Origin: Gammaproteobacteria bacterium | GTDB taxonomy: Bacteria > Pseudomonadota > Gammaproteobacteria > Granulosicoccales > Granulosicoccaceae | Direction of reading: 5' to 3' | Length of the DNA: 6,307 bases | Assembly (NCBI GenBank): GCA_019634245.1 | Contig: JAHQVR010000327.1 | Location: forward strand, 1-6,307 | In this document: positions 1 to 5,777 of the stretch, in pieces | How the letters are laid out: each line of letters begins with the position of its first letter | Numbering within the stretch: the stretch's first letter is position 1 | The notes under the pieces: model-generated | What the model saw: the letters and a program-made list of their open reading frames with translations, nothing else | What the model was told of the DNA's origin: nothing | The model's database searches: none | Program-made: the position numbers and the translations under genes

Positions 1-800
1 GGTTCGATCTGGTGCGAACCGTCATCTATTAAGTCACATTCGATAAATACTTGTGTTGCAAAATCACTGTTTGCACGTGCCGATGTAATGATGCTGATTT
101 TTGAGCCTTCTGCGTTACTGCCCTCCCAACTGATCAGACCATCTTGAACGGTGAACTCAGTTGCTTGTACACTGGGAAACGCGACAGATGAAAAAGCCGG
201 AAAACCTCCTGGTGCGCCCGGTATATCGATCACCAGTGACTCGGGCATCGGCCCTGCCACTGGAACGCGATCTTGCGTGCTGTACAGCAGAAAGCCGAAC
301 AGTTGTTGCCCAATCAGGCTGGCGTGAGTACCGGCTGGAGAGGTTACCGTCAACACGTCACCGGCACTTGCGGTGTCTGGTATAAACGATAAGTTTTCAG
401 GGTCTATGCCTGTGTCAGCTGGTAACGGGGTAGGGGTCGTTACCTCAGAGGTCTTGCAGGTATTCGTTGGTGCGGGAAATTGATTTTCCAATTCCGATAC
501 TGGGAACGCCACGGCACTTGCGAAGAATTGTCCATTCCAGCTGGTTTCGTCATCAAGCGGATCGTAGCTTGCGTTAACACCTCCAAAATACGTCAGATTG
601 CCACCGCCTGAGACAGGCGGGTTCTGTGTGTTGGTGCTGTCGTTATCCGTTTCGAGAGGACTGTTGCTACCCGTTTCGTTGGTACTAACATTATTGGCTG
701 TAGCGCCTGTTGCGGGTGCATCATCCGAGCCACTACTTGAGCAAGCACTCGATAGCAAAACTGCTACGCTTGCGGCCATACTGATATAAAATTTGGTCAT
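1..800 (-). CDS. Hypothetical secreted lipoprotein, N-terminal 266 residues (runs off the left edge)
   Basis: Reading the minus strand from the ATG at 800 gives an uninterrupted frame of 266 codons to the window edge, with no stop. The N-terminus is a lipoprotein signal peptide: a short n-region with Lys3, a hydrophobic stretch from about residue 8 to 16, then LLSSAC with the lipidated Cys at residue 20. The residue after it is Ser, not Asp, which by the usual +2 rule favours the outer membrane. Residues 21-67 are a low-complexity linker rich in Ser, Thr, Asn, Asp and Gly, ending in a GGG. The globular part starts near residue 68 (LTYFGG) and has a beta-rich look, with only two further cysteines seen, Cys115 and Cys255, which could pair in the periplasm. 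An AGGAGA Shine-Dalgarno site supports the start. I do not recognise the family, and the missing C-terminus prevents a length comparison. The gene could be co-transcribed with the small ORF 90 bases upstream. Confidence 0.85.
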   Translation of the reverse strand, partial: MTKFYISMAASVAVLLSSACSSSGSDDAPATGATANNVSTNETGSNSPLETDNDSTNTQNPPVSGGGNLTYFGGVNASYDPLDDETSWNGQFFASAVAFPVSELENQFPAPTNTCKTSEVTTPTPLPADTGIDPENLSFIPDTASAGDVLTVTSPAGTHASLIGQQLFGFLLYSTQDRVPVAGPMPESLVIDIPGAPGGFPAFSSVAFPSVQATEFTVQDGLISWEGSNAEGSKISIITSARANSDFATQVFIECDLIDDGSHQIE

Positions 801-805
801 TACAT

Positions 806-811
806 TCTCCT
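806..811 (-). promoter_or_regulatory. Ribosome binding site of the left-edge lipoprotein
   Basis: On the minus strand AGGAGA lies five bases before the ATG at 800, close to ideal. It fixes the start of a gene whose other end is outside the window. Confidence 0.75.
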
Positions 812-890
812 AAAAACACAAGATGATTCGGTTTTAGCCTGGATCATCAGATTAAAAAATACCGCTGGTTTGCTAACGCTATCCAACAAG

Positions 891-1100
891 CTATTTCGTA
901 TTAGTGGTTATTCGTAAAGAGCCGAGATTTACTATTGCCGTGCGCGAGCCATCATTGCCATTGCGTGACGCTACAACCATGCTGTTAGCCCCCGTCATAG
1001 CCATGCCTTGCGGGAAACCTGTTCCAGAGGGGTACGGGATGCTCCATGAAAATTGGCTTAGTGCCGTAAAGCATCGAGACTGTGAAAATGGTTGGTTCAT
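891..1100 (-). CDS. Small hypothetical protein (69 aa) with one beta-propeller-blade-like segment
   Basis: This minus-strand ATG ORF has a good Shine-Dalgarno site (AAGGAAAA, 1105-1112). An in-frame TAA sits six codons before the ATG, so the ORF is not simply the open tail of a longer frame. It ends 90 bases before the lipoprotein at 800 and could share its transcript. The protein has no signal peptide or membrane segment. Residues about 22-57 contain a P-x-G-M-A-M-T-G pattern followed by a hydrophobic strand (SMVVASR) and another strand (TAIVNL). This resembles a single blade of NHL or YVTN-type beta-propellers, where a P-x-G-hydrophobic-A turn precedes two strands. One blade cannot form a propeller, so it may be a remnant of a decayed larger gene, a small partner protein or a chance ORF. 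The opposite strand also has an ORF here, so coding evidence is weak. I do not recognise a function. Confidence 0.4.
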   Translation of the reverse strand: MNQPFSQSRCFTALSQFSWSIPYPSGTGFPQGMAMTGANSMVVASRNGNDGSRTAIVNLGSLRITTNTK

Positions 1101-1104
1101 ATTA

Positions 1105-1112
1105 TTTTCCTT
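1105..1112 (-). promoter_or_regulatory. Candidate ribosome binding site of the 69-aa ORF
   Basis: AAGGAAAA on the minus strand ends four bases before the ATG at 1100. Its presence is the main reason to prefer this ORF over the longer ORF on the opposite strand (904-1188). Confidence 0.4.
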
Positions 1113-1342
1113 TTACGAAATTACTTTTTTACGTGTATTGACATCAATGCAGAATCTGAAAAGATCATCTGCAATATTTAGGTTCTAGTTCTTTTTGGTA
1201 AACAGTATTGACGAGCACCTTCGAGAACTTGTAGCTTAAAATCCAATACATAAAACGTTACGCCCAGATTCAGGTTCACGCATCTATCATTTGTAGGAGC
1301 TGTCTTTTTTTGCCTATGCTAGAGTTGCCGACGCAGTGACGA

Positions 1343-1377
1343 TTGTACTTTTCGGACATCAGTGCGAAAATTTGTAC
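1343..1377. promoter_or_regulatory. Candidate operator: TTGTAC direct repeats enclosing a TTTTCG/CGAAAA dyad
   Basis: TTGTAC occurs at 1343-1348 and again at 1372-1377, 29 bases apart, close to three helical turns. Between them is a perfect inverted repeat, TTTTCG at 1349-1354 and CGAAAA at 1365-1370, with a 10-base spacer. A further ACTTTCG follows the second TTGTAC. The element sits about 45-80 bases before the regulator's ATG, a normal place for an AraC-family autoregulatory site. The repeats are seen directly; their role as an operator is inference. Confidence 0.35.
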
Positions 1378-1411
1378 GACTTTCGTAGCACACTAATCTA
1401 GTTGAACTACT

Positions 1412-1415
1412 GGAG
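1412..1415 (+). promoter_or_regulatory. Ribosome binding site of the AraC-type regulator
   Basis: GGAG lies five bases before the ATG at 1421 and supports that start over later in-frame Met codons such as Met33. Confidence 0.65.
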
Positions 1416-1420
1416 CTTCA

Positions 1421-2287
1421 ATGAATCCAGACGTGTTTAGGGAAATAAACATTCCCACAAAATTGCAGACTTACTTTCGGCGAATACTCGTGGGCCAAGT
1501 CACTGAGCCCATTCAAATGGAAGTTGAGCCCAGAGCCACTGGTTACGCCTATTTAAGCTGGATTGCGCAAGGTAGATGGACAGGCTTCGTGAATGATGTT
1601 CTGGAGATTGACTCAGATACAAATGGACGAGTTATTCTGTCAGGGCAAATTGATAACGCGTCAATCATTACCCGATTTGAAGGCCCTCTGTGGCAAGTCT
1701 TCGCAGAATTCAATGCACTGGGCCAACAACAATTTCTAGGCATACCCGGTATTGAGACATTAGAGCGTGCTGTTGGACCGCAATCGCTTAATAGTGCGGT
1801 GTTTAAAAGTATCGATGAGCGTCTGTCAAAATTTCAAGACGATGCGTCACATGAGCAATTGCAGCAACACTTTTTGCAGGTATTGGAATCCACTCCGGAA
1901 CAACAAGTATCGATTCCCGAATACTTGCACAACGGCATAAACAAGATAGAGCAATGTAATGGTTTTTGTCGAATTGCTGAAATTGCAAAAATAGTGGGAA
2001 CTTCTGAGCGTCAGTTTCGTCGAGAGTTTGTTCAGGCGGTAGGTCTAAAACCAAAAAACTTTTGTAATGTACTGCAAGTGAACACGGCTCTTGCATTACT
2101 GATGAACAGGGAAGACTCAAAAATCGCAGAGCTGGCAACCGAATGCGGCTTTGTTGATCAGGCTCATCTGACGCGTGCTTTTCAAAAATTTCTAGGTGCT
2201 AGCCCGTTATCGTTAGCTGCCAATGCAGAAGCAACTGTTGCGCGTTTCGTTGGGCAATGCCGTGCAGTTGAAAATAGAGTCAGCTGA
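1421..2287 (+). CDS. AraC/XylS-family transcriptional regulator with DUF6597-like N-terminal domain
   Basis: This cytoplasmic DNA-binding regulator has 288 residues, a normal length for the family. The C-terminal part is a typical double helix-turn-helix domain. The first HTH is at about residues 184-206 (IAEIAKIVGTSERQFRREF) and the second at about 234-256 (IAELATECGFVDQAHLTRAF), followed by the family-typical F-x-K-x-x-G-x-S-P-L ending near 256-263. Residues about 16-125 look like the DUF6597 sensor-type domain, with a conserved-looking LSGQ near 73-76 and an F-x-x-x-G-x-x-x-F-L-G-I-P stretch at about 97-109. Such domains are common in AraC regulators, but their ligand is mostly unknown. 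The start is supported by GGAG at 1412. The gene is divergent from the small ORF and lipoprotein, and convergent with the dienelactone hydrolase. Its targets cannot be read from the sequence; autoregulation or control of the divergent side is plausible given the dyad at 1343-1377. Confidence 0.93.
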   Translation: MNPDVFREINIPTKLQTYFRRILVGQVTEPIQMEVEPRATGYAYLSWIAQGRWTGFVNDVLEIDSDTNGRVILSGQIDNASIITRFEGPLWQVFAEFNALGQQQFLGIPGIETLERAVGPQSLNSAVFKSIDERLSKFQDDASHEQLQQHFLQVLESTPEQQVSIPEYLHNGINKIEQCNGFCRIAEIAKIVGTSERQFRREFVQAVGLKPKNFCNVLQVNTALALLMNREDSKIAELATECGFVDQAHLTRAFQKFLGASPLSLAANAEATVARFVGQCRAVENRVS

Positions 2288-2351
2288 TTTAAGTTCTGAT
2301 GCGCGAGCTGCAGGTACAGATTTGAGATGAATCGCCTCTATATTGCAAAAC

Positions 2352-2372
2352 CACCCAGATAATTTCTGGGTG
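2352..2372. terminator. Bidirectional terminator-like hairpin between convergent genes
   Basis: CACCCAGA (2352-2359) and TCTGGGTG (2365-2372) form a perfect 8-bp stem with a 5-base loop. Read on the minus strand, the stem is followed after one base by TTTT (2347-2350), serving the hydrolase gene ending at 2405. Read on the plus strand it is followed by the weaker ATTGAGTTTG, so termination of the regulator transcript may be less efficient. Its position between two converging stop codons (2287 and 2405) fits a shared intrinsic terminator. Confidence 0.75.
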
Positions 2373-2404
2373 ATTGAGTTTGTATTCGTACTACGGGTAC
2401 ATTG

Positions 2405-3328
2405 TTATGCCAAATTTTCTTTGAAAAACGCTACTGTGCGCTCCCAAGCCAACATAGCCGCTTCTTCGTCATAACGTTTGGTTGAGTTGTTGTGGAAGCC
2501 GTGGCCGGTTCCCGGATATAAAAAACGCTCATAGTCAACGTTGGCTGCCTTCAAAGCTGCTTCGAAATCTGGCCATTGTGCATTGATTCGATCATCATTC
2601 TCGGCCGCTTGAATGATGATGGGGCATTTGATATCAGCAACGGCTTCCGCTGGAGGGGCACTGCCATAAAAAGGCACGCCTGCCTGGATTTCATCGCCCA
2701 TTTTTGTCGCAAGAAAGTTCACCACACCCCCGCCAAAACAAAAACCCACCGCACCAAGCTTACCGGTGGAGAGCTCATGCCCATTCAAAAATTTAGCACC
2801 GTTCATCATGTCGATCATAATCTTGGCGCGATCTAACTCCTTCTGTAGAGCCCGACCATCATCATCGTTACCCGGATAACCGCCCACCGGGTATAAGGCA
2901 TCGGGAGCCAGCGCTAGAAAGCCGTCCACTGCAAGACGTCGTGCAACATCCTCAATGTACGGATTCAATCCGCGATTCTCATGGATCACCAGAACCGCAG
3001 GATGTGGACCATCGCTAGCAGGTACAGCAAGGTAGCCGCGCATCTCCCCTGAATTTCCGCCTGGTGAAGGGTAGGTGACATACTGGCCCTTCATGCGCTC
3101 ATCGGTGAACGAGATGGTCTGTGCTTCTGCGTAGCGCGGAAACAGTGCCTGCGCCATCGTTAATCCGGAAACACCGGCGACGGTAATGGCCGCTGAGCGC
3201 TTTAAAAATTCACGACGACTGATAAATCCATGGCAGTACTGGTCGTAGAGATCGTATATTCGGCTGTCAATTTCCAAATCTTCGATGTCGACTTCGTGTT
3301 TGTTGGTCTTTTCAAGTACTGATGACAT
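2405..3328 (-). CDS. Tat-exported dienelactone hydrolase family protein (alpha/beta hydrolase, YghX-like)
   Basis: The 307-residue protein is predicted to hydrolyse an ester or lactone in the periplasm; the substrate is unknown. The N-terminus carries a twin-arginine signal, SRREFLK at residues 37-43, then a hydrophobic segment at about 45-63 and a likely AEA|Q cleavage after residue 69. The roughly 36 residues before the arginines, with a Y-D-x-Y-C-H-G-x-I-S pattern, fit the extended leader known in this group. The catalytic domain has the dienelactone hydrolase hallmarks: HENRG at 116-120 (Glu117 equivalent to the family's conserved Glu), GFCFGG at 195-200 with nucleophile Cys197, the acid in AENDDRI (Asp245) and HGF at 276-278 with His276. 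This Cys-Asp-His triad is complete, so the enzyme should be active. The start has AGGGGA upstream. It follows the phosphorylase on the same strand, but the 393-base gap argues against an operon. Classical chlorocatechol-pathway function is unlikely, because export removes it from that cytoplasmic pathway. Confidence 0.93.
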   Translation of the reverse strand: MSSVLEKTNKHEVDIEDLEIDSRIYDLYDQYCHGFISRREFLKRSAAITVAGVSGLTMAQALFPRYAEAQTISFTDERMKGQYVTYPSPGGNSGEMRGYLAVPASDGPHPAVLVIHENRGLNPYIEDVARRLAVDGFLALAPDALYPVGGYPGNDDDGRALQKELDRAKIMIDMMNGAKFLNGHELSTGKLGAVGFCFGGGVVNFLATKMGDEIQAGVPFYGSAPPAEAVADIKCPIIIQAAENDDRINAQWPDFEAALKAANVDYERFLYPGTGHGFHNNSTKRYDEEAAMLAWERTVAFFKENLA

Positions 3329-3336
3329 TTCCCGTT

Positions 3337-3342
3337 TCCCCT
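3337..3342 (-). promoter_or_regulatory. Ribosome binding site of the dienelactone hydrolase
   Basis: AGGGGA on the minus strand lies eight bases before the ATG at 3328 and supports the long leader peptide as translated. Confidence 0.5.
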
Positions 3343-3518
3343 ACAAGTAAGTGAATTTCCTACACTATCAAATATGGTTTGTAATTGAAATCGCGGCTGA
3401 ATATTTTCACGCTTTTTCCTTTATTCGTCATGATATGGTTATTGGCATAAACTATTTTCATCAGCGATACGATCCATTTGTACAGTCATGTCTTATCCGA
3501 GTTGGTTATAGCCGACTG

Positions 3519-3572
3519 CTAGGACATAGCCCTAGAGTTAAGTATTTCTGAGAAATCACTCAAAATTTTGAG
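3519..3572. repeat. Cluster of three consecutive short inverted repeats
   Basis: Three perfect inverted repeats follow each other within 54 bases: CTAGG/CCTAG with a 7-base loop (3519-3535), ATTTCT-G-AGAAAT (3544-3556) and the continuous 14-bp palindrome CTCAAAATTTTGAG (3559-3572). An imperfect one (GTTGG/CCGAC, 3501-3516) precedes them. The cluster lies about 190-230 bases upstream of the hydrolase ATG and 150 bases downstream of the phosphorylase stop. Binding sites for dimeric regulators or a structured 3' UTR are possible; neither is shown. Confidence 0.45.
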
Positions 3573-3683
3573 ACTAAGGCTGCGATTGATCTGGCGATGC
3601 CATTAACCAGTTGTGCTTCGTTCTATTTTTTCGGGTTTGAGCTTGGAGAAGGCGAACGGATATAAGGTATGCAAGGTTTGATT

Positions 3684-3697
3684 ATGTTGACAAACAT
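3684..3697. repeat. Inverted repeat ATGTT-GACA-AACAT just after the phosphorylase gene
   Basis: A perfect 5-bp dyad with a 4-base loop lies 25 bases beyond the phosphorylase stop on the minus strand. It is too AT-rich for a strong intrinsic terminator and has no following U-run. It may be a weak 3' hairpin or a protein site. Confidence 0.3.
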
Positions 3698-3721
3698 GAG
3701 CGGAAGATATAATTAATTTTA

Positions 3722-5455
3722 CTAACTACGATTGCTGATCCAACAACACTGATACGGTTGCAATGTAATGGTCGGCGCACCAGGTTCAATTGTTTCTCCG
3801 CTGATCAAATCTGTCCAGGTTTCATCGTCAATCAGATTCAGTGCTTCTGTTTCAAGTTCAATGGCTTTATCGCAAACGTTGTGCAGCGCAAATATTGACT
3901 GACGACGATCAAGACTTTGCCGCCAGAGTCCGAATAAACGATCATCCAGCGGCATCGTAAATTGCGTAGCGTTTGGATGAAATGCCGGTTGCTTTGCCCG
4001 AATTTGTAATAAGTCTGACAACGCTCCGAGCACTTGTGAGTGCACAGAGTTCGGGTCGTCAAGTAATGCGTTTAGTGTTGGGTAGTTCCAGCGGTGGCGG
4101 TTTATTGCGCGGTTCATGCCGCGGCGCGTCACGCCCTCATGATCATTTGCTGTAGCCAGCATCGAATGGATATAAAACGCTGGTATGCCTTCCAGTGACA
4201 TAATAATGGTTTGTGAGCATATAAAACGTTGCAGATGAAATTCGTCTTCGCCGGTAAAGGTGCGCCGGGTAGCATCAAAAAAGGTGGTATTAATTTCATA
4301 CGGTGCTTCACTGCCATCAGGTAGCGAGCGCATCGATACCAGCCCACCGCTTTCCTGTACGGCACCGATCATTCGGCTTTGTTCTTCAGCTGGCAGTACT
4401 CCTTCAGCCGGACGCATACCAATTCCATCGTGGCTCGCGGTAAAATTGAGATACGTACAACCCAGCGGGGCAGGTGGCATACCGCGCTGCCAGCGTTTGA
4501 GATAGTGGGCTGTGCCAGACATCATTGCATGCAGCACCAGTGGCGGTAGTGGAAAGTTGTAAATAACATGCGCTTCGTCATGACTGCCGAAGTAGCTCAA
4601 ATTTTCAGCTTTGGGAACATTGGTCTCTGTGATCAAGATAATCTGCTCAAAGGCATGGTCACACAGCAAGCGCATCAGTTTGACAACGGCGTGTGTCTGC
4701 GGCAAGTGAATACAAGAGGTTCCAGCCTCCTTCCATAAAAATGCGACTGCATCGAGTCGAATAATTCTCACACCGTTTTCGACATGCAGACGGATTATTC
4801 TCAAAAACTCCAGCAAAACTTCAGGGTTTCTGAAATCGAGATCGATCTGATCATGGCTAAAGGTACACCACACATGGCGCGGACCATTGGCAGTCTCTAC
4901 TTCGCGCAGAAGCGGAGTAGTCCTGGGTCGCACAACGTCGCTCAAATCATCGTTGGGTGATGCTTCAAAGAAAAACTGGTTGTAAGGTGTTTTGTCCTGC
5001 AGATACTGGTTAAACCACACCCCCTGACTGGAAACATGGTTTAGCACCAGATCGGACATCAACTGAAAATTCTGTGAAATCCTGTTGATGTCCGGCCAGT
5101 CGCCAAGCGATGAATTCACTGCACGAAAATCACTTACAGCAAATCCATCATCAGAGGTGTACGGAAAAAATGGCAGAATATGGACACTGTTTACCACACC
5201 CTGCATTCGACGCAACAGAAAATCATGCAACAGATCAAGCGGCTTGTGGCTACCATCGATAATCGAGTTGCCGTAGATAATGAGCAGCGCATCCTGCTCG
5301 TTCCACAAGTCGTTGCCAGGTTGGCGGCCATTTTTAGCAGGCTGTGTACCATCTGGCCAGAATGCCTCGATGATCAGGCTGGAAAAAATATCGGCATCAA
5401 TATCGGGGTAAATTTCATTGATCAGGGAGTTAAGACGGGATACGAATGTAGTCAT
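3722..5455 (-). CDS. GH13 subfamily 18 sugar phosphorylase (glucosylglycerate / sucrose phosphorylase-like)
   Basis: From the ATG at 5455 the protein has 577 residues, close to the YcjM/glucosylglycerate phosphorylase type and longer than typical sucrose phosphorylases (about 490-500). The numbering below counts from a TTG at 5476, seven codons earlier. GH13 motifs of the (beta/alpha)8 barrel appear in order: SDDGFAVSDF near 108-117, region I DLVLNH at 142-147, nucleophile Asp242 in RLDAVAFLWKE, acid/base Glu284 in ITETNVP, and the transition-state Asp350 in ASHDGIGMRP. VRPRTTPLL and VWCTFSHDQIDLDF (about 182-215) and the C-terminal sheet domain (about 505-580) also fit. The family cleaves an alpha-glucoside with phosphate to give glucose 1-phosphate and a free acceptor, in the cytoplasm. 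HDGIGxRP and the length lean towards glucosylglycerate or glucosylglycerol over sucrose, but the acceptor cannot be fixed by eye. No signal peptide is seen. Neither start has a clear Shine-Dalgarno site; ATG was preferred over TTG. No transporter or kinase gene adjoins it. Confidence 0.93.
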   Translation of the reverse strand: MTTFVSRLNSLINEIYPDIDADIFSSLIIEAFWPDGTQPAKNGRQPGNDLWNEQDALLIIYGNSIIDGSHKPLDLLHDFLLRRMQGVVNSVHILPFFPYTSDDGFAVSDFRAVNSSLGDWPDINRISQNFQLMSDLVLNHVSSQGVWFNQYLQDKTPYNQFFFEASPNDDLSDVVRPRTTPLLREVETANGPRHVWCTFSHDQIDLDFRNPEVLLEFLRIIRLHVENGVRIIRLDAVAFLWKEAGTSCIHLPQTHAVVKLMRLLCDHAFEQIILITETNVPKAENLSYFGSHDEAHVIYNFPLPPLVLHAMMSGTAHYLKRWQRGMPPAPLGCTYLNFTASHDGIGMRPAEGVLPAEEQSRMIGAVQESGGLVSMRSLPDGSEAPYEINTTFFDATRRTFTGEDEFHLQRFICSQTIIMSLEGIPAFYIHSMLATANDHEGVTRRGMNRAINRHRWNYPTLNALLDDPNSVHSQVLGALSDLLQIRAKQPAFHPNATQFTMPLDDRLFGLWRQSLDRRQSIFALHNVCDKAIELETEALNLIDDETWTDLISGETIEPGAPTITLQPYQCCWISNRS

Positions 5456-5503
5456 CGACGCGCTGTAAAGTGGCAAATTAGGGCTGTAAGAATTGGTGCC
5501 TAG

Positions 5504-5650
5504 TTTACTGACTATCGTCCGCCAAAGCTAAAAATAAGCATCTTGGCTGCGCTGGCTAAGCTGGTAGCTACGTTAATTGATGAAATAAGTGCGGCAGCGG
5601 GAAGGGCTAGCGCGACGGCGGTGGCGCGGCAATCGACGATGCTGTGGTGA
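5504..5650. other. GC-rich island with coding-like frames on both strands, possible gene remnant
   Basis: Within 5541-5650 about 59% of bases are G or C by hand count, clearly above the flanks. On the plus strand a stop-free frame from 5504 to the TGA at 5648-5650 encodes an Ala-rich helical peptide (ILAALAKLVATLIDEISAAA, then about 17 more residues). Most of its codons begin with a purine, as real coding sequence tends to. It has no ATG and no Shine-Dalgarno site; TTG at 5543 is the only plausible start. On the minus strand a frame ending with TAG at 5512-5514 encodes a hydrophobic Ala/Ser-rich tail ending in MLIFSFGGR. That frame ends 57 bases before the phosphorylase ATG, as an upstream operon gene would, but an in-frame TGA cuts it about 46 codons back. 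It may be the decayed end of a lost gene on either strand. Confidence 0.3.
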
Positions 5651-5658
5651 CGTCACAG
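5642..5658. repeat. Nested palindrome around GTGACGTCAC
   Basis: GTGACGTCAC (5647-5656) is a perfect 10-bp palindrome, and CTGTG (5642-5646) with CACAG (5654-5658) forms a second overlapping dyad. It overlaps the stop of the plus-strand coding-like frame. It could be a binding site for a dimeric regulator of either flanking gene; no specific regulator can be named. Confidence 0.35.
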
Positions 5659-5706
5659 TAAATTCAGGGCCTTGCAGCCGAGCACGAATTATCCACTATA
5701 AAGAAA

Positions 5707-5730
5707 ATAGCAATTGGTTCGCTTTGCTAT
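5707..5730. repeat. Inverted repeat ATAGCAA / TTGCTAT
   Basis: A perfect 7-bp dyad with a 10-base spacer lies about 215-240 bases before the right-edge lipoprotein. It is not followed by a T-run. A regulator site or RNA hairpin are both possible. Confidence 0.35.
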
Positions 5731-5748
5731 AAGCGTTTCATGTTACCC

Positions 5749-5777
5749 GTAGCGCTACTATTAAGTGCATTCGCACT
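5749..5777. repeat. Adjacent palindromes GTAGCGCTAC and AGTGC-ATTC-GCACT
   Basis: GTAGCGCTAC (5749-5758) is a perfect 10-bp palindrome. Five bases on, AGTGC (5764-5768) and GCACT (5773-5777) make a tight 4-base-loop hairpin. With the dyad at 5707-5730 this gives three inverted repeats in 71 bases, suggestive of a structured or regulatory segment. Confidence 0.35.

Larger units (their letters stand above)
1113..1420. other. Divergent intergenic region between the small ORF and the AraC-type regulator
   Basis: No gene is supported here. The region should hold the promoter of the regulator (plus) and possibly that of the small ORF and lipoprotein (minus). A weak sigma70-like pair for the regulator is TTGTAG at 1291-1296 and TATGCT at 1314-1319 with 17 bases between; only 3 and 4 of 6 positions fit consensus. 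A perfect TTGACA at 1138-1143 has no acceptable -10 partner. The clearest structure is the dyad and direct repeat at 1343-1377. Leftward promoter elements could not be identified. Confidence 0.5.
3329..3721. other. Intergenic region between phosphorylase and hydrolase, rich in short palindromes
   Basis: I see no supported gene in this AT-rich stretch. The only open frame of note starts with GTG at 3351 on the plus strand and has no Shine-Dalgarno site. The region must contain the 3' end of the phosphorylase transcript and probably the hydrolase promoter, but no good -35/-10 pair was found on the minus strand. Palindromes occur at 3519-3535, 3544-3556, 3559-3572 and 3684-3697. No classic GC-rich hairpin plus U-run follows the phosphorylase stop at 3722. 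Confidence 0.5.

Noticed and set aside
161..789. Plus-strand ORFs of 74 and 63 codons at the left edge
   Set aside because: Both are antisense shadows of the lipoprotein frame, which has a signal peptide, a lipobox and a strong ribosome site.
1138..1143. Perfect TTGACA as a plus-strand -35 box
   Set aside because: No acceptable -10 element lies 16-18 bases downstream, and it is nearly 280 bases from the regulator start.
904..1188. 94-codon plus-strand ORF opposite the small minus-strand ORF
   Set aside because: It lacks a Shine-Dalgarno site and has a patchy composition. The minus-strand ORF in the same place has a better start context.
1803..2138. 111-codon minus-strand ORF inside the AraC-type regulator
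   Set aside because: It is a shadow of a well-supported gene, and its translation shows no family features.
3351..3551. 66-codon plus-strand ORF starting with GTG
   Set aside because: It has no Shine-Dalgarno site, an AT-rich aromatic-heavy composition and no recognisable motif. It overlaps the probable leader region of the hydrolase.
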